NCBI RefSeq assembly: GCF_005281345.1
Contig: NZ_SZXJ01000078.1
Location: 124,001 to 188,000 of the forward strand
Direction: 5' to 3'
DNA length: 64,000 bases
From: Citrobacter sp. wls619
GTDB taxonomy: Bacteria > Pseudomonadota > Gammaproteobacteria > Enterobacterales > Enterobacteriaceae
Shown here: positions 23,068-37,644 of the stretch, in pieces
Position numbering within the stretch: position 1 is the stretch's first letter
Layout of the letters: each line of letters begins with the position of its first letter
Position numbers and translations under genes: made by a program
Notes under the pieces: generated by a model
Seen by the model: only the letters and a program-made list of their open reading frames with translations
The model's database searches: none
Told to the model about the DNA's origin: nothing

Positions 23068-23553
23068 TTATTCGGCAGCCTGTGGCATTTTACCTTTCTG
23101 CGCTGCACGTTCTGTCAGACGCTTCTCAAAATTGGCATTAAACTGTTTTTTCTGTTCCGGGGTCAGAATGTTATAAATTTTGTTCTGCGTTTCCATATGC
23201 GCCAGCATGTTAGCTTTGCGCTGCTCTTCCATCTTCGCAATCTGCGCTTCAGCTTTCGCTTTATCGAAGCTATCGCTGGCGATGATATCGTGCATTGCAC
23301 GGCGTTCTTCCAGCGGAGGACGTTTCATCTGATCGCGCTGACCTTTCATGATGTCGCGGATCTGCTGTTTCTGTGCATCGGTCAGGTTCAGGTCTTTAAA
23401 CATCATGTCATGATGCGGGGCAAACTTACCGTTGTGGTGCATCATCGGTTTGGCATCTGCCGGAGCGGCTGTGGTAGCGTCAGCGGCATGAGCCAGGTTT
23501 GCAGCGCCCAGCGCCAGGGTAGAGGCAACAAACAGAGCAGTCAATTTACGCAT
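23068..23553 (-). CDS. spy: Periplasmic chaperone Spy
   Basis: Spy is an ATP-independent periplasmic chaperone, strongly induced by envelope stress through CpxAR and BaeSR. The 161-residue precursor has a signal peptide cleaved after LAHA (about residue 23). The mature protein is helical and carries two LTxxQ motifs (LTDAQKQQ and LTPEQKKQ) typical of the Spy/CpxP family. The upstream region contains GTAAA repeats (23670-23690) resembling a CpxR site, though their spacing is not ideal. Confidence 0.96.
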   Translation of the reverse strand: MRKLTALFVASTLALGAANLAHAADATTAAPADAKPMMHHNGKFAPHHDMMFKDLNLTDAQKQQIRDIMKGQRDQMKRPPLEERRAMHDIIASDSFDKAKAEAQIAKMEEQRKANMLAHMETQNKIYNILTPEQKKQFNANFEKRLTERAAQKGKMPQAAE

Positions 23554-23857
23554 AATTTCTATCCTTCCTTTCAGTTATTCTGACGACATTCATGCGATGC
23601 TTATGCAATGTGATGTCGTGTTGACGGGATTAACTTTACCGGCTCAAGCGTCAATTAATCAGAGCAACGGTAAAACAATGAAAGTGTAAAAAACAAACTT
23701 TCATCAATTATGAAGAAAAAAAGAATAAATTGCGGAGAGTTGAAATAAAAAATTACAACAGGATGATTTTGAAAGGATTATGAAGAACTATACCTGAACT
23801 CTGGTTATTAAGAAAGCAACTTACCAGGAATAATCCGTAATAAATATAAACAGCACG
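23554..23857. promoter_or_regulatory. spy promoter region
   Basis: This A/T-rich stretch lies upstream of spy, whose transcription runs leftward. Two GTAAA elements occur at 23670-23674 and 23686-23690 and could belong to CpxR binding. No gene is visible. Confidence 0.45.
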
Positions 23858-23890
23858 CAAAAATAAGCCCTCAGAGATTAACCCGAGGGC
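23858..23890 (-). terminator. Terminator of the ast operon
   Basis: GCCCTC / GAGGGC stem followed on the minus strand by TTATTTTT, 11 bases after the astE stop. Confidence 0.82.
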
Positions 23891-23901
23891 GGATATATCT
23901 T

Positions 23902-24859
23902 TTACACCCTTTCCAGCATCAGTCCCGCGCGTAAACCACAGGCCACATTTGGATTAGGAAAGAGAACATATTCAACGCTATGGGTGACGATAAAACGTTC
24001 ATCGCCATCCTGAGCCAGCACGGTTCCCTCTTTAAACGCGGTAAAGTTTAGCGTCTGGTTGTCCATGTAGAGAATGAAATCGTCGCTGCGCCGTGTAATT
24101 TGCGCGACCACGCGATAGCGTAACGGCGGCGTCTCAGCTGCCGCTACGGGTCTGCCTGTCAACAACATTGCCAGCGCCTGCGCAGTATGAGCAAACTGTG
24201 ACAGGTTGTTTTGCCCAAACGGCAGCGCCTTGCCCAACTCCAGCGTGCAGGCCAGCGCGCCAAAATGCTCCCCACTAAAATGGGTAAACGTTCCGCCTGG
24301 CGCCTGATGGAAAACCAGAGCCTCCAGCCCCGCATCCCCCAGCCAGTGAAGAAACGCCTCATCCCATGCCACATCACGCTGCGGTAGCACGCCAAAACGC
24401 AAATGATGTGACCCGCGAATAGCCGTGTGGAGATCGAGATGCCAGCGAACAGGTGCCTTTGCCCGCGCGTAAAAATCTTCCAGACACCGTTCAAGCTCGC
24501 GGGCACGCCGTGTTTCACCGCTCTCATCGAAGAGCTGCCAGCGACCGCCAAACATACGGTTCAGATCGCTATGACAATAGCGTTTGCCCGCAGCTAACGC
24601 CTGCGGATTGCCCAGGATCAGCAATAGCCGCCATGTCAGCGGCAGCGTGCCGCTAAACAACCCGGACAGCAATGTATCCAGTATTTCTACTGGTGCGGTT
24701 TCGTTACCATGAATGCCCGCAGACAAAACCAGCGAACGCTCAACCGGAGCAACCGGCGTCAGTTCCAGCATGCCATGCCCAATCCATTGCCAGTCAAAAC
24801 CGTGAACTTTCCCCCGGGAGGTATCTGGCGAGTCCCCCGCAAGCGTCAGCGCAAGAAAA

Positions 24860-24867
<8 letters not shown>
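23902..24867 (-). CDS. astE: Succinylglutamate desuccinylase
   Basis: AstE performs the last step of the AST pathway, splitting N-succinylglutamate into glutamate and succinate. The 321-residue product is a zinc-dependent M14-like hydrolase: [13 protein letters not shown] supplies zinc ligands His and Glu, and [11 protein letters not shown] supplies the third ligand. It is the final gene of astCADBE and overlaps astB by 8 bases. Confidence 0.95.
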
Positions 24868-29962
<5,095 letters not shown>

Positions 29963-29997
29963 TTAATAAATATAGTGTTTGCGGTGTAAATGTAGAT

Positions 29998-30013
29998 TGC
30001 AGGGTTCGTGCCA
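29998..30013 (-). promoter_or_regulatory. Sigma-54-type promoter of the ast operon
   Basis: On the minus strand TGGCAC-GAACC-CTGCA matches the -24/-12 consensus TGGCAC-N5-TTGCA with one mismatch. It lies about 70 bases upstream of astC. The E. coli ast operon is nitrogen-regulated from such a promoter with NtrC, so the same control is likely here. The 444-base gap to xthA should also hold NtrC sites and the xthA promoter, which I could not place exactly. Confidence 0.8.
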
Positions 30014-30370
30014 GCCAGCGGAAAAAGTGCATAAACGGGGTCTGAGAACGGAATATCAACAAGTTACAGCACAGCGATATTCACCATATGTGCATATAAA
30101 GTGAATATGTTTGCGCATCAGCGGACTAAATAGAGGAAAAACCGCAATTTTATTCAGTCGCCAAATATAATTCTGGAATTGTGATCGTATACGAAATTTA
30201 TCGGAAATTATTGCCCCATAGCGACGCGCTTCGCGCCAAAACGGTGCAGTTTTTGCTCCATCGTTAACACCATTAGCAATCATTGTTGGAATCAGGTGAC
30301 AAGAAGCAGTCAGTTCGTCGAAATTCTGCTACCATCCTTGCACTATTCATCTTACAAAGTGGCAGCGACT

Positions 30371-31177
30371 ATGAAATTTGTCTCTTTTAATATCAACGGC
30401 CTGCGTGCCCGTCCTCATCAACTGGCAGCCATTGTCGAAAAACACCAACCGGATGTTATTGGCTTACAGGAGACAAAAGTTCACGACGATATGTTCCCGC
30501 TCGAAGAGGTAGCAAAACTGGGCTACAACGTTTTCTATCACGGACAGAAAGGCCATTACGGCGTGGCACTGTTGACCAAAGAGACACCGATTGCAGTGCG
30601 CCGTGGTTTCCCGAATGATGACGAAGAGGCTCAGCGCCGTATCATTATGGCGGAGATCCCGTCTCCGCTTGGCAACATCACCGTCATCAACGGCTACTTC
30701 CCACAGGGCGAAAGCCGCGACCATGAAACCAAATTCCCGGCGAAAGCGGCGTTCTATCAGAACTTACAAAACTATCTTGAGACGGAGCTGAAACGCGATA
30801 ATCCGGTGCTGATCATGGGTGATATGAATATCAGCCCAACCGACCTGGATATCGGCATCGGCGAAGAGAATCGCAAACGCTGGCTGCGTACCGGAAAATG
30901 TTCCTTCCTGCCGGAAGAACGTGAGTGGATGGAACGTCTGTTAGGTTGGGGGCTGGTGGACACCTATCGTCACGCGCATCCTGATAAAAACGACCAGTTC
31001 TCGTGGTTTGATTACCGCTCGAAAGGCTTCGACGATAACCGTGGTCTGCGTATTGACCTGCTGCTGGCAAGCAATCCGCTGGCGGAACGCTGCGAAGAAA
31101 CGGGTATCGACTATGAGATCCGCAGCATGGAAAAACCGTCCGACCACGCGCCAGTGTGGGCAAAATTCCGCGTCTAA
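30371..31177 (+). CDS. xthA: Exonuclease III
   Basis: XthA is the main AP endonuclease and 3'-phosphatase/3'-5' exonuclease of base-excision repair. The 268-residue product begins [17 protein letters not shown] and shows the catalytic residues in GLQETKVHD (metal-binding Glu), [13 protein letters not shown] (Asp/Asn), and [10 protein letters not shown] (catalytic His) at the end. An in-frame start 25 codons upstream is excluded because the family start is clear. It is divergent from the ast operon. Confidence 0.97.
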   Translation: MKFVSFNINGLRARPHQLAAIVEKHQPDVIGLQETKVHDDMFPLEEVAKLGYNVFYHGQKGHYGVALLTKETPIAVRRGFPNDDEEAQRRIIMAEIPSPLGNITVINGYFPQGESRDHETKFPAKAAFYQNLQNYLETELKRDNPVLIMGDMNISPTDLDIGIGEENRKRWLRTGKCSFLPEEREWMERLLGWGLVDTYRHAHPDKNDQFSWFDYRSKGFDDNRGLRIDLLLASNPLAERCEETGIDYEIRSMEKPSDHAPVWAKFRV

Positions 31178-31391
31178 TTATCTGCATTTTTTCGCTCTCC
31201 GGGCCTCGCCTGGAGAGTCAGTATATTCTGTGCAAAATCAATAAAGCGACGGTAATACATTGTTGCGAGCGGGATTTTAATATATCTTCGCGCGCACTTT
31301 TCGCTGGTGAAAACGCTTCATTGCCCACGGATTTACAGGAGACCCCCCATGAAAAAGAAGTTCGCATAAGGCAGAATACCGACTGCTGATT

Positions 31392-32057
31392 GTGGCAGTG
31401 CTATTCTGCGCCCTGGCTGGGGTTTTCCACTATTTTGGTCTGTCTGACCTGATAACCAATCTCCATCATTTACAAGATGTCATCCGCCAAAGCGGGTTGT
31501 TCGGCTACGCGCTTTATATTCTGCTCTTTATCGTCGCGGCGCTGTGCCTGATACCCGGCAGTATTCTGGTGATTGTCGGCGGTATCCTTTTCGGCCCACT
31601 GGTTGGCACGCTCATCTCTTTACTGGCCGCAACCGTTGCCTCGGCATTATCATTTTTACTGGCACGCTGGCTTGGGCGGGAACTATTACTGAAACACGTC
31701 GGGCATACAGCGACGTTTCAGGCGATCGAAAAAGGCATTGCCCATAGCGGTATCGACTTTTTGATCCTGACCCGCCTCGTTCCCCTGTTTCCTTATAATA
31801 TTCAAAACTATGCGTACGGACTGACGGCCATTCCGTTCTGGTCATTTACACTGATTTCAGCTATCACCACGTTACCCGGTATCTTTATCTATACGCTGAT
31901 GTCACACGAACTCGCCAGTGAAGGCATCACCTGGGCGTTTATCGTTAAACTCAGTGTTGCAGGCTTTGCCTTGTTTGCCCTCGTGCAGGCGGCAAAGGCC
32001 TGGGCCCGGTATAAACATATCGACCCCTCTGCAAATCGAGAGCTTGCCGGTAAATGA
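31392..32057 (+). CDS. ydjX: TVP38/TMEM64 (DedA-like) inner-membrane protein YdjX, natural start probably frameshifted
   Basis: YdjX is a SNARE-associated/VTT-domain membrane protein of unknown function. The frame shows several membrane helices and the VTT motif (PGSILVIVGGILFGPLVGT, about residue 55, and LVPLFPYNIQNYAYG). The coordinates start at GTG 31392, but that codon has no ribosome-binding site. An ATG at 31349 with a good AGGAGA site is out of frame by one base in a run of five A and meets TAA after six codons. Removing one A would join it to this frame as MKRSSHKAEYRLL. Either a real frameshift, slippage or an assembly error is possible. Confidence 0.7.
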   Translation: MAVLFCALAGVFHYFGLSDLITNLHHLQDVIRQSGLFGYALYILLFIVAALCLIPGSILVIVGGILFGPLVGTLISLLAATVASALSFLLARWLGRELLLKHVGHTATFQAIEKGIAHSGIDFLILTRLVPLFPYNIQNYAYGLTAIPFWSFTLISAITTLPGIFIYTLMSHELASEGITWAFIVKLSVAGFALFALVQAAKAWARYKHIDPSANRELAGK

Positions 32058-32764
32058 GAACACTGAATAGAACGAATATCAGAAAGTGTTGCCGGGCTGG
32101 GTTCATTGCCCTGTTGGTTGTCGCGTTAATGGCGTGGGCATGGCTGCCCGGCGTGAGAGACTTTCTCACGCAGAGCCTGACTGCGTTTACCACGCTTGAT
32201 CAGCATGCGCTTGAAAATTTCATTCGTTCCTGGGGTCCCCAGGCCGCGGTCGTATCGTTCTTCCTGATGATTTTACAGGCGATCATCGCCCCGCTTCCGG
32301 CCTTCCTGATCACCTTTGCAAATGCCTCATTGTTTGGCGCATTCTGGGGCGGTGTTCTCTCCTGGGCCAGTGCGATGGCGGGTGCAGCACTCTGCTTTTT
32401 TATCGCCAGGATGTTCGGGCGCAGCGCGGTAGAAAGATTAACCGGTAAAACGGTGCTAAAAAATATGGACGCCTTTTTTGAGCGCTACGGTAAACACGCC
32501 ATTCTGGTCTGCCGCCTGTTACCTTTCGTTCCCTTCGATCCGGTCAGCTACGCCGCCGGCCTGACGTCCATCCGCTTTCGTCATTTTTTCATCGCCACCG
32601 GTATTGGCCAGTTGCCTGCCACTATCGTTTACTCATGGGCTGGTAGCCTGCTGACCGGCGGCACATATTGGTTCGTGACCGGGCTGTCTATTCTGTTTGC
32701 CCTGAGTGTCGTGATTTCAGTGGCAAGAGGCCTTTATCTTGAGCGGCACAGGAAGCGTTCCTGA
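32054..32764 (+). CDS. ydjZ: TVP38/TMEM64 (DedA-like) inner-membrane protein YdjZ
   Basis: A 236-residue membrane protein of the same VTT family as YdjX, whose stop it overlaps by four bases. About six hydrophobic segments are present, with family motifs PAFLITFANASLFGAFWGG and RLLPFVPFDPVSYAAGL. In E. coli K-12 the gene ydjY lies between ydjX and ydjZ; here the two are directly coupled and ydjY is absent. Function is unknown; family members are linked to lipid scrambling or membrane stress. Confidence 0.85.
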   Translation: MRTLNRTNIRKCCRAGFIALLVVALMAWAWLPGVRDFLTQSLTAFTTLDQHALENFIRSWGPQAAVVSFFLMILQAIIAPLPAFLITFANASLFGAFWGGVLSWASAMAGAALCFFIARMFGRSAVERLTGKTVLKNMDAFFERYGKHAILVCRLLPFVPFDPVSYAAGLTSIRFRHFFIATGIGQLPATIVYSWAGSLLTGGTYWFVTGLSILFALSVVISVARGLYLERHRKRS

Positions 32765-32790
32765 AGCCTCCATAAACGACTGGAGATACT

Positions 32791-33960
32791 ATGCGTTACT
32801 GTTTATTGTGCCTGGGTTTGCTGCTCTCTCCGCTGACAACCTTTGCGCAGAGTGATAACTGGCAGCAAATCAAAAACGACGCCCGGGGTCAGACGGTGTG
32901 GTTTAACGCCTGGGGAGGCGATAACGCCGTTAATCAGTATCTCGACTGGGTGAGCGGTGAGATGAAAACACACTACGCCATTAACCTGAAAATTGTCCGT
33001 CTGGCGGATGCCGCCGATGCTGTAAAACGCATCCAGACCGAAGCGGCATCAGGGCGTAAAACAGGTGGTTCGGTTGATCTCCTGTGGGTCAATGGCGAGA
33101 ATTTTCGCACCCTGAAAGACGCTGGTCTGCTGCAAACGCAGTGGGCGCAAATGCTGCCCAACTGGCGTTACGTGGATACCCAACAACCGGTGACTGAAGA
33201 CTTCGCCATTCCCACAGAGGGCGCCGAATCTCCGTGGGGTGGCGCGCAGTTAACCTTTATCGCCAATCGGGATATCACAGAACAGCCCCCTCGCTCTGCG
33301 CAGGCACTGCTGGAATTTGCGCGAGCGCATCCCGGCACGGTGACCTATCCGCGCCCACCCGAATTTACCGGTACCGCTTTTCTCGAACAGTTGCTGATTA
33401 CGCTCACCGCAAAACCACAAGCACTGAAAAGCGCGCCCGATGCAGCCACGTTCGCCGAGGTTACCGCCCCTTTGTGGCAGTATCTTGATGCTTTACATCC
33501 CGCACTGTGGAGAGAAGGGAAAGACTTTCCCCCTACGCCTGCCCGCATGGATGCCCTGCTGAATAGCGGCACACTGCGGATATCGTTAACCTTTAACCCT
33601 GCGCATGCACAGCAAAAAATCGCTCGCGGCGAGTTACCGAAAAATAGCTATAGTTTTGGCTTCTCTCAGGGCATGTTGGGCAATGTGCATTTTGTCACCA
33701 TTCCCGCGAATGCGCGTGCCAGTGCCGGGGCGAAAGTGGTGGCTAACTTCCTGCTCTCGCCTGAAGCGCAGCTCCGCAAAGCCGACCCCACCTTTTGGGG
33801 CGATCCTTCAGTGCTTGCCCCCCAAAAATTACCAGCCGAACAGCGGGAAGCGCTACTGGCTCGAATCCCGCAAGGACTCCCCGCAGTCCTGCCTGAGCCA
33901 CACGCAGCCTGGGTAAATGCACTGGAACAAGAATGGCTACGCCGTTACGGTACGCATTAA
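32791..33960 (+). CDS. ynjB: ABC transporter periplasmic binding protein YnjB
   Basis: The 389-residue product carries a cleavable signal peptide (MRYCLLCLGLLLSPLTTFAQ) and resembles iron/thiamine/spermidine-type extracellular solute-binding proteins (family 1). It should capture a substrate in the periplasm for YnjC and YnjD; the substrate is not known. A TGGAGAT site precedes the ATG. Its end overlaps ynjC by 28 bases. Confidence 0.92.
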   Translation: MRYCLLCLGLLLSPLTTFAQSDNWQQIKNDARGQTVWFNAWGGDNAVNQYLDWVSGEMKTHYAINLKIVRLADAADAVKRIQTEAASGRKTGGSVDLLWVNGENFRTLKDAGLLQTQWAQMLPNWRYVDTQQPVTEDFAIPTEGAESPWGGAQLTFIANRDITEQPPRSAQALLEFARAHPGTVTYPRPPEFTGTAFLEQLLITLTAKPQALKSAPDAATFAEVTAPLWQYLDALHPALWREGKDFPPTPARMDALLNSGTLRISLTFNPAHAQQKIARGELPKNSYSFGFSQGMLGNVHFVTIPANARASAGAKVVANFLLSPEAQLRKADPTFWGDPSVLAPQKLPAEQREALLARIPQGLPAVLPEPHAAWVNALEQEWLRRYGTH

Positions 33961-35468
33961 TTCTGCTGCTCTGGGCCTGCATGGCGGCAATCTATTTGCC
34001 GCTGGTCCCTGCGGCTTTTACGCTAATTGCGCCAGCGCTTTCCCTTGCACACTGGCTGGCGTTGTTTGCCGATCCCCAACTCCTGCAAGCGTTACTGGCG
34101 ACACTGGTTTCTGTCACGCTAGCAGCCACTGGTGCGCTCGGTATCGCCCTGCTAACCGTCCTTGCATTCTGGCCCGGCGCTGGATGGGCGCGGCTTTGTA
34201 CTCGCCTCCCCTGGCTGCTGGCGGTTCCGCACATTGCGTTTGCCACCAGCATGCTGTTACTTTTCGCCGAAGGCGGCATGCTCTACCGTCTATTGCCGTT
34301 TCTCAGCCCACTGTTGGACCGCTACGGTGTGGGTCTGGGCATCACATTGGCGGTGAAAGAAAGCGCTTTTTTGCTCTGGATCCTTTCCGCTTTATTGAGT
34401 GAAAAGCAGCTGTCGCAGCAGGTCATCGTGCTGGACTCACTGGGTTACAGCCGGTTGCAGTGTCTGAACTGGCTGGTACTGCCCTCTATCGCGCCAGCGC
34501 TAGGGAAAGTTATGCTGGCGATTGTCGCATGGTCGCTCTCCGTCGTGGATGTCGCGATCGTCCTTGGGCCCGGCAACCCGCCAACACTCGCGGTGTTGAG
34601 CTGGCAATGGTTAAGCCAGGGCGACGCCGACCAGCAGACAAAAGGTGCGCTCGCCAGTTTACTGCTGGTGCTGTTACTGGTCATTTTTGCGCTGGTGGGC
34701 TATCTGCTCTGGCGCGGCTGGCGACGCACAATTCCAGCAATCAGCGGTGTACGCCTGCAGTTCTCATCCTGTACAGCCGGACGATCGCTGATCCAACTTC
34801 TGCCCATCAGCGGCGTTGTGTGCGCAGTCGTTCTGCTCCTGATGGCAGAATACTCATCGCTGAACCGAGATGCGCTGATCAACAGCCTGCAAATGGGGAT
34901 GCTGGCCAGTACACTTGCGCTGGTCACACTGTTGATATGGCTGGAATGGGGGCCACAAACCGGACCCCGTTGGGTCTGGTTGCCCATTATCTTACCCGCG
35001 TTACCGCTGGTCACCGGCCAATATACGCTGGCGCTATATGCCCAACAGGATGGCCAGTTCATCACGGTGGTCTGGGGGCATTTATTGTGGGTAACACCGT
35101 GGATGCTGTTTGTGCTTAAACCTGCATGGCAGCGTATTGACTCGCGCCTTATTGTGATTGCGCAAACGCTGGGCTGGACACAAAACCGCATTTTCTGGCA
35201 GGTAAAATGCCCGTTGATGCTGCGCCCGGCACTGATTGCTTTCGCCGTAGGATTTTCGGTTAGTATTGCCCAGTACATGCCAACATTATGGTTGGGCGCA
35301 GGTCGTTATCCCACACTCACGACCGAAGCCGTAGCATTAAGCAGCGGTGGCAGCACCGCTATTCTGGCGGCACAGGCGCTATGGCAATTGCTGTTACCGT
35401 TGGTTGTTTTCGCACTCGCAGCCTCGCTTTCCGCCTTGGCTGGCCGCTTTCGACAAGGACTCCGCTAA
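33933..35468 (+). CDS. ynjC: ABC transporter permease YnjC
   Basis: A 511-residue inner-membrane permease made of two homologous halves of about six membrane segments each, as in fused thiamine/iron-type permeases. EAA-loop-like segments occur in both halves (VLDSLGYSRLQCLNWLVLPS-like in the first, AQTLGWTQNRIFWQVKCPL in the second). It overlaps ynjB, and its TAA shares bases with the ynjD ATG, so translation of the three genes is coupled. Confidence 0.92.
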   Translation: MATPLRYALILLLWACMAAIYLPLVPAAFTLIAPALSLAHWLALFADPQLLQALLATLVSVTLAATGALGIALLTVLAFWPGAGWARLCTRLPWLLAVPHIAFATSMLLLFAEGGMLYRLLPFLSPLLDRYGVGLGITLAVKESAFLLWILSALLSEKQLSQQVIVLDSLGYSRLQCLNWLVLPSIAPALGKVMLAIVAWSLSVVDVAIVLGPGNPPTLAVLSWQWLSQGDADQQTKGALASLLLVLLLVIFALVGYLLWRGWRRTIPAISGVRLQFSSCTAGRSLIQLLPISGVVCAVVLLLMAEYSSLNRDALINSLQMGMLASTLALVTLLIWLEWGPQTGPRWVWLPIILPALPLVTGQYTLALYAQQDGQFITVVWGHLLWVTPWMLFVLKPAWQRIDSRLIVIAQTLGWTQNRIFWQVKCPLMLRPALIAFAVGFSVSIAQYMPTLWLGAGRYPTLTTEAVALSSGGSTAILAAQALWQLLLPLVVFALAASLSALAGRFRQGLR

Positions 35469-36100
35469 TGCTCATAGTGCAAGATGTTTCCCTGTACCTG
35501 GGGTCAACGCCCCTGCTGACGGGCGTCAACCTTCAGGTCAATAAAGGTGACATCGTCACTATTATGGGGCCTTCAGGAAGCGGCAAGTCTTCACTATTTT
35601 CGTGGATGATTGGTGCGCTCCCCGATCAATTTCGTGCCTCCGGTCAACTATGGCTCAATGAACGGCGCATTGACACACTACCTACCGCGCAGCGCCAGAT
35701 GGGTATTTTGTTCCAGGATGCCCTGCTGTTTGATCACTTCAGTGTTGGGCAAAATTTATTACTGGCACTACCCGCTGACCTGAAAGGTACGGCGAGACGC
35801 GATGAAGTGGAACATGCCCTTGAGCGTGCGGACCTGGCGGGCTTTTATCATCGCGACCCGGCATCGCTGTCCGGGGGGCAACGCTCACGCATCGCCCTGC
35901 TTCGCGCCCTGCTGGCGCAACCACAGGCTTTGCTGCTGGATGAACCCTTCAGTCGCCTGGATGCGTCACTTCGGGATACGTTTCGCCAGTGGGTGTTCAC
36001 CGAAGTGCGGAAGCTGGGGATCCCTGTGGTGCAAGTCACCCACGATATGCAAGACGTCCCCCCGGCAGGCCGGGTAGTACAAATGGATTCCTGGGCGTGA
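35468..36100 (+). CDS. ynjD: ABC transporter ATP-binding protein YnjD
   Basis: The 210-residue ATPase powers the YnjBCD importer. It shows Walker A GPSGSGKSS (about residue 35), the signature LSGGQRSRIALLRALL, Walker B ALLLDEPFSRLD and the switch His in VTHD. The start is the ATG in the TAATG overlap with ynjC, giving MLIVQDVSLYLG as in the family. The long upstream open frame is ynjC read in another frame. Confidence 0.93.
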   Translation: MLIVQDVSLYLGSTPLLTGVNLQVNKGDIVTIMGPSGSGKSSLFSWMIGALPDQFRASGQLWLNERRIDTLPTAQRQMGILFQDALLFDHFSVGQNLLLALPADLKGTARRDEVEHALERADLAGFYHRDPASLSGGQRSRIALLRALLAQPQALLLDEPFSRLDASLRDTFRQWVFTEVRKLGIPVVQVTHDMQDVPPAGRVVQMDSWA

Positions 36101-36187
36101 ATGTGGCGTTATGCTGCGTTAACGCAAGGATTTTACTTAACCGACGGCACAGAATGTCGTCCTCTTTTTTCAACGTCGGGCTATTCG

Positions 36188-37495
36188 ATGAAACGTGTTT
36201 CTCAAATGACCGCGCTGGCACTGGCTTTAGGGCTCGCTTGCGCTTCATCCTGGGCTGCTGAAACAGCACAGACGCTTACCCTCAACCAGTTACAGCAAAA
36301 ACAAGGCGCGGCAATCGATACCCGTCAGAGCGCTTTTTATAACGGCTGGCCTCAGTCGCTCAATGGTCCTTCCGGGCACGAACCCTCCGCACTGAACCTG
36401 TCTGCCGCTTGGCTCGACAAGATGAACGATGAACAACTTACCGCCTGGGTTCAGGCACATCAGTTAAAAGCCGATGCGCCAGTGGCACTGTATGGCAACG
36501 ACAGCGATGTAAAAGCCGTCAAAGGCCGCCTGCAAAAAGTGGGTTTTAACCATATTTCGACCCTTAGCGATGCGCTACAGGACCCTGCACGCTTGCAGCG
36601 TCTGCCGCACTTCGAACAGTTGGTTTACCCACAATGGCTACACGATCTTCAGCAAGGCAAAGACGTTACCGCAAAACCGACTGGTGACTGGAAAGTCATT
36701 GAAGCGGCCTGGGGGGCGCCAAAATTTTATCTTCTAAGCCACATTCCGGGTGCGGGCTACATTGACACTAACGAAGTGGAAAGCGAACCGCTGTGGAATA
36801 AAGTCTCCGACGAACAGCTAAAAGCGATGCTGGCTAAACACGGTATCCGCCACGACACCACGGTCATTTTGTATGGTCGCGATGTGTACGCCGCCGCACG
36901 CGTGGCGCAAATCATGCTGTATGCGGGTGTAAAAGATGTTCGCCTGCTCGACGGTGGCTGGCAAACCTGGTCCGACGCAGGTTTACCCGTCGAACGCGGC
37001 ACCCCGCCGACGGTCAAACCTGAACCGGATTTTGGCGTCACGATCCCCGCCCAACCACAATTGATGCTGGATATGGCGCAGGCTCGCGGCTTGCTGCATC
37101 GCCAGGATGCGTCACTGGTCAGCATCCGTTCGTGGCCAGAGTTTATCGGCACGACCAGTGGATATAGCTACATCAAGCCAAAAGGTGAAATCGCTGGCGC
37201 TCGTTGGGGTCACGCAGGAAGTGACTCCACCCACATGGAAGATTTCCATAATCCGGATGGCACAATGCGCAGTGCAGACGACATCGCCGCCATGTGGAAG
37301 CAATGGAACATTCTGCCGGATCAGCAGGTCTCTTTCTATTGCGGCACCGGTTGGCGCGCCTCAGAAACCTTTATGTACGCCCGCGCAATGGGCTGGCAAA
37401 ACGTGTCGGTCTATGATGGCGGTTGGTATGAGTGGAGCAGCGATCCGAAGAACCCGGTAGCCCGCGGTGAACGTGGTCCGGACAGCAGCAAGTAA
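36188..37495 (+). CDS. ynjE: Thiosulfate sulfurtransferase with three rhodanese domains, YnjE
   Basis: YnjE is a periplasm-targeted triple-rhodanese protein with weak thiosulfate sulfurtransferase activity in E. coli. The 435-residue product has a signal peptide ending ASSWAA (about residue 23). Three rhodanese domains follow; only the third carries an active-site Cys, in FYCGTGWRASE. The start MKRVSQMTA is conserved. This is the last host gene before the prophage; its 3' end is intact. Confidence 0.95.
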   Translation: MKRVSQMTALALALGLACASSWAAETAQTLTLNQLQQKQGAAIDTRQSAFYNGWPQSLNGPSGHEPSALNLSAAWLDKMNDEQLTAWVQAHQLKADAPVALYGNDSDVKAVKGRLQKVGFNHISTLSDALQDPARLQRLPHFEQLVYPQWLHDLQQGKDVTAKPTGDWKVIEAAWGAPKFYLLSHIPGAGYIDTNEVESEPLWNKVSDEQLKAMLAKHGIRHDTTVILYGRDVYAAARVAQIMLYAGVKDVRLLDGGWQTWSDAGLPVERGTPPTVKPEPDFGVTIPAQPQLMLDMAQARGLLHRQDASLVSIRSWPEFIGTTSGYSYIKPKGEIAGARWGHAGSDSTHMEDFHNPDGTMRSADDIAAMWKQWNILPDQQVSFYCGTGWRASETFMYARAMGWQNVSVYDGGWYEWSSDPKNPVARGERGPDSSK

Positions 37496-37506
37496 GATTG
37501 GCATCA

Positions 37507-37530
37507 TTGCCGGATAAGCGCATCCGGCAA
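37507..37530. repeat. REP element after ynjE
   Basis: TTGCCGGAT / ATCCGGCAA with a 6-base loop, a typical enterobacterial REP unit, 11 bases after the ynjE stop. It is host sequence and marks the left side of the prophage junction. Confidence 0.88.
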
Positions 37531-37591
37531 CACAATACGTTACGCCTGACGCTGAGCCGCTTGCATTGCCAGTAACACGCAAGAAACTGAT

Positions 37592-37616
37592 TAATAAAGG
37601 GGAAGGCACCTTCCCC
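37592..37616 (-). terminator. Terminator after the integrase gene
   Basis: GGGGAAG / CTTCCCC with a four-base loop is followed on the minus strand by TTTATTAAT, about 30 bases after the integrase stop. It would end the leftward prophage transcript. It overlaps the candidate attachment site. Confidence 0.7.
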
Positions 37617-37620
37617 AAAA
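37599..37620. other. Candidate attL
   Basis: GGGG-N8-TTCCCCAAAA occurs here and at 61109-61130 in the same orientation with identical spacing. Only ten bases (TTCCCCAAAA) plus the GGGG block match well, which is short for an att core. The position between the integrase stop and the host REP element fits a junction. Confidence 0.35.
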
Positions 37621-37644
37621 TTCCCCCAAAATCCCTCACCAAAA

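Noticed and set aside
30056..30283. Open frame of 75 codons in the astC-xthA gap
   Set aside because: It lies in the divergent promoter region, lacks a ribosome-binding site and resembles no known protein.
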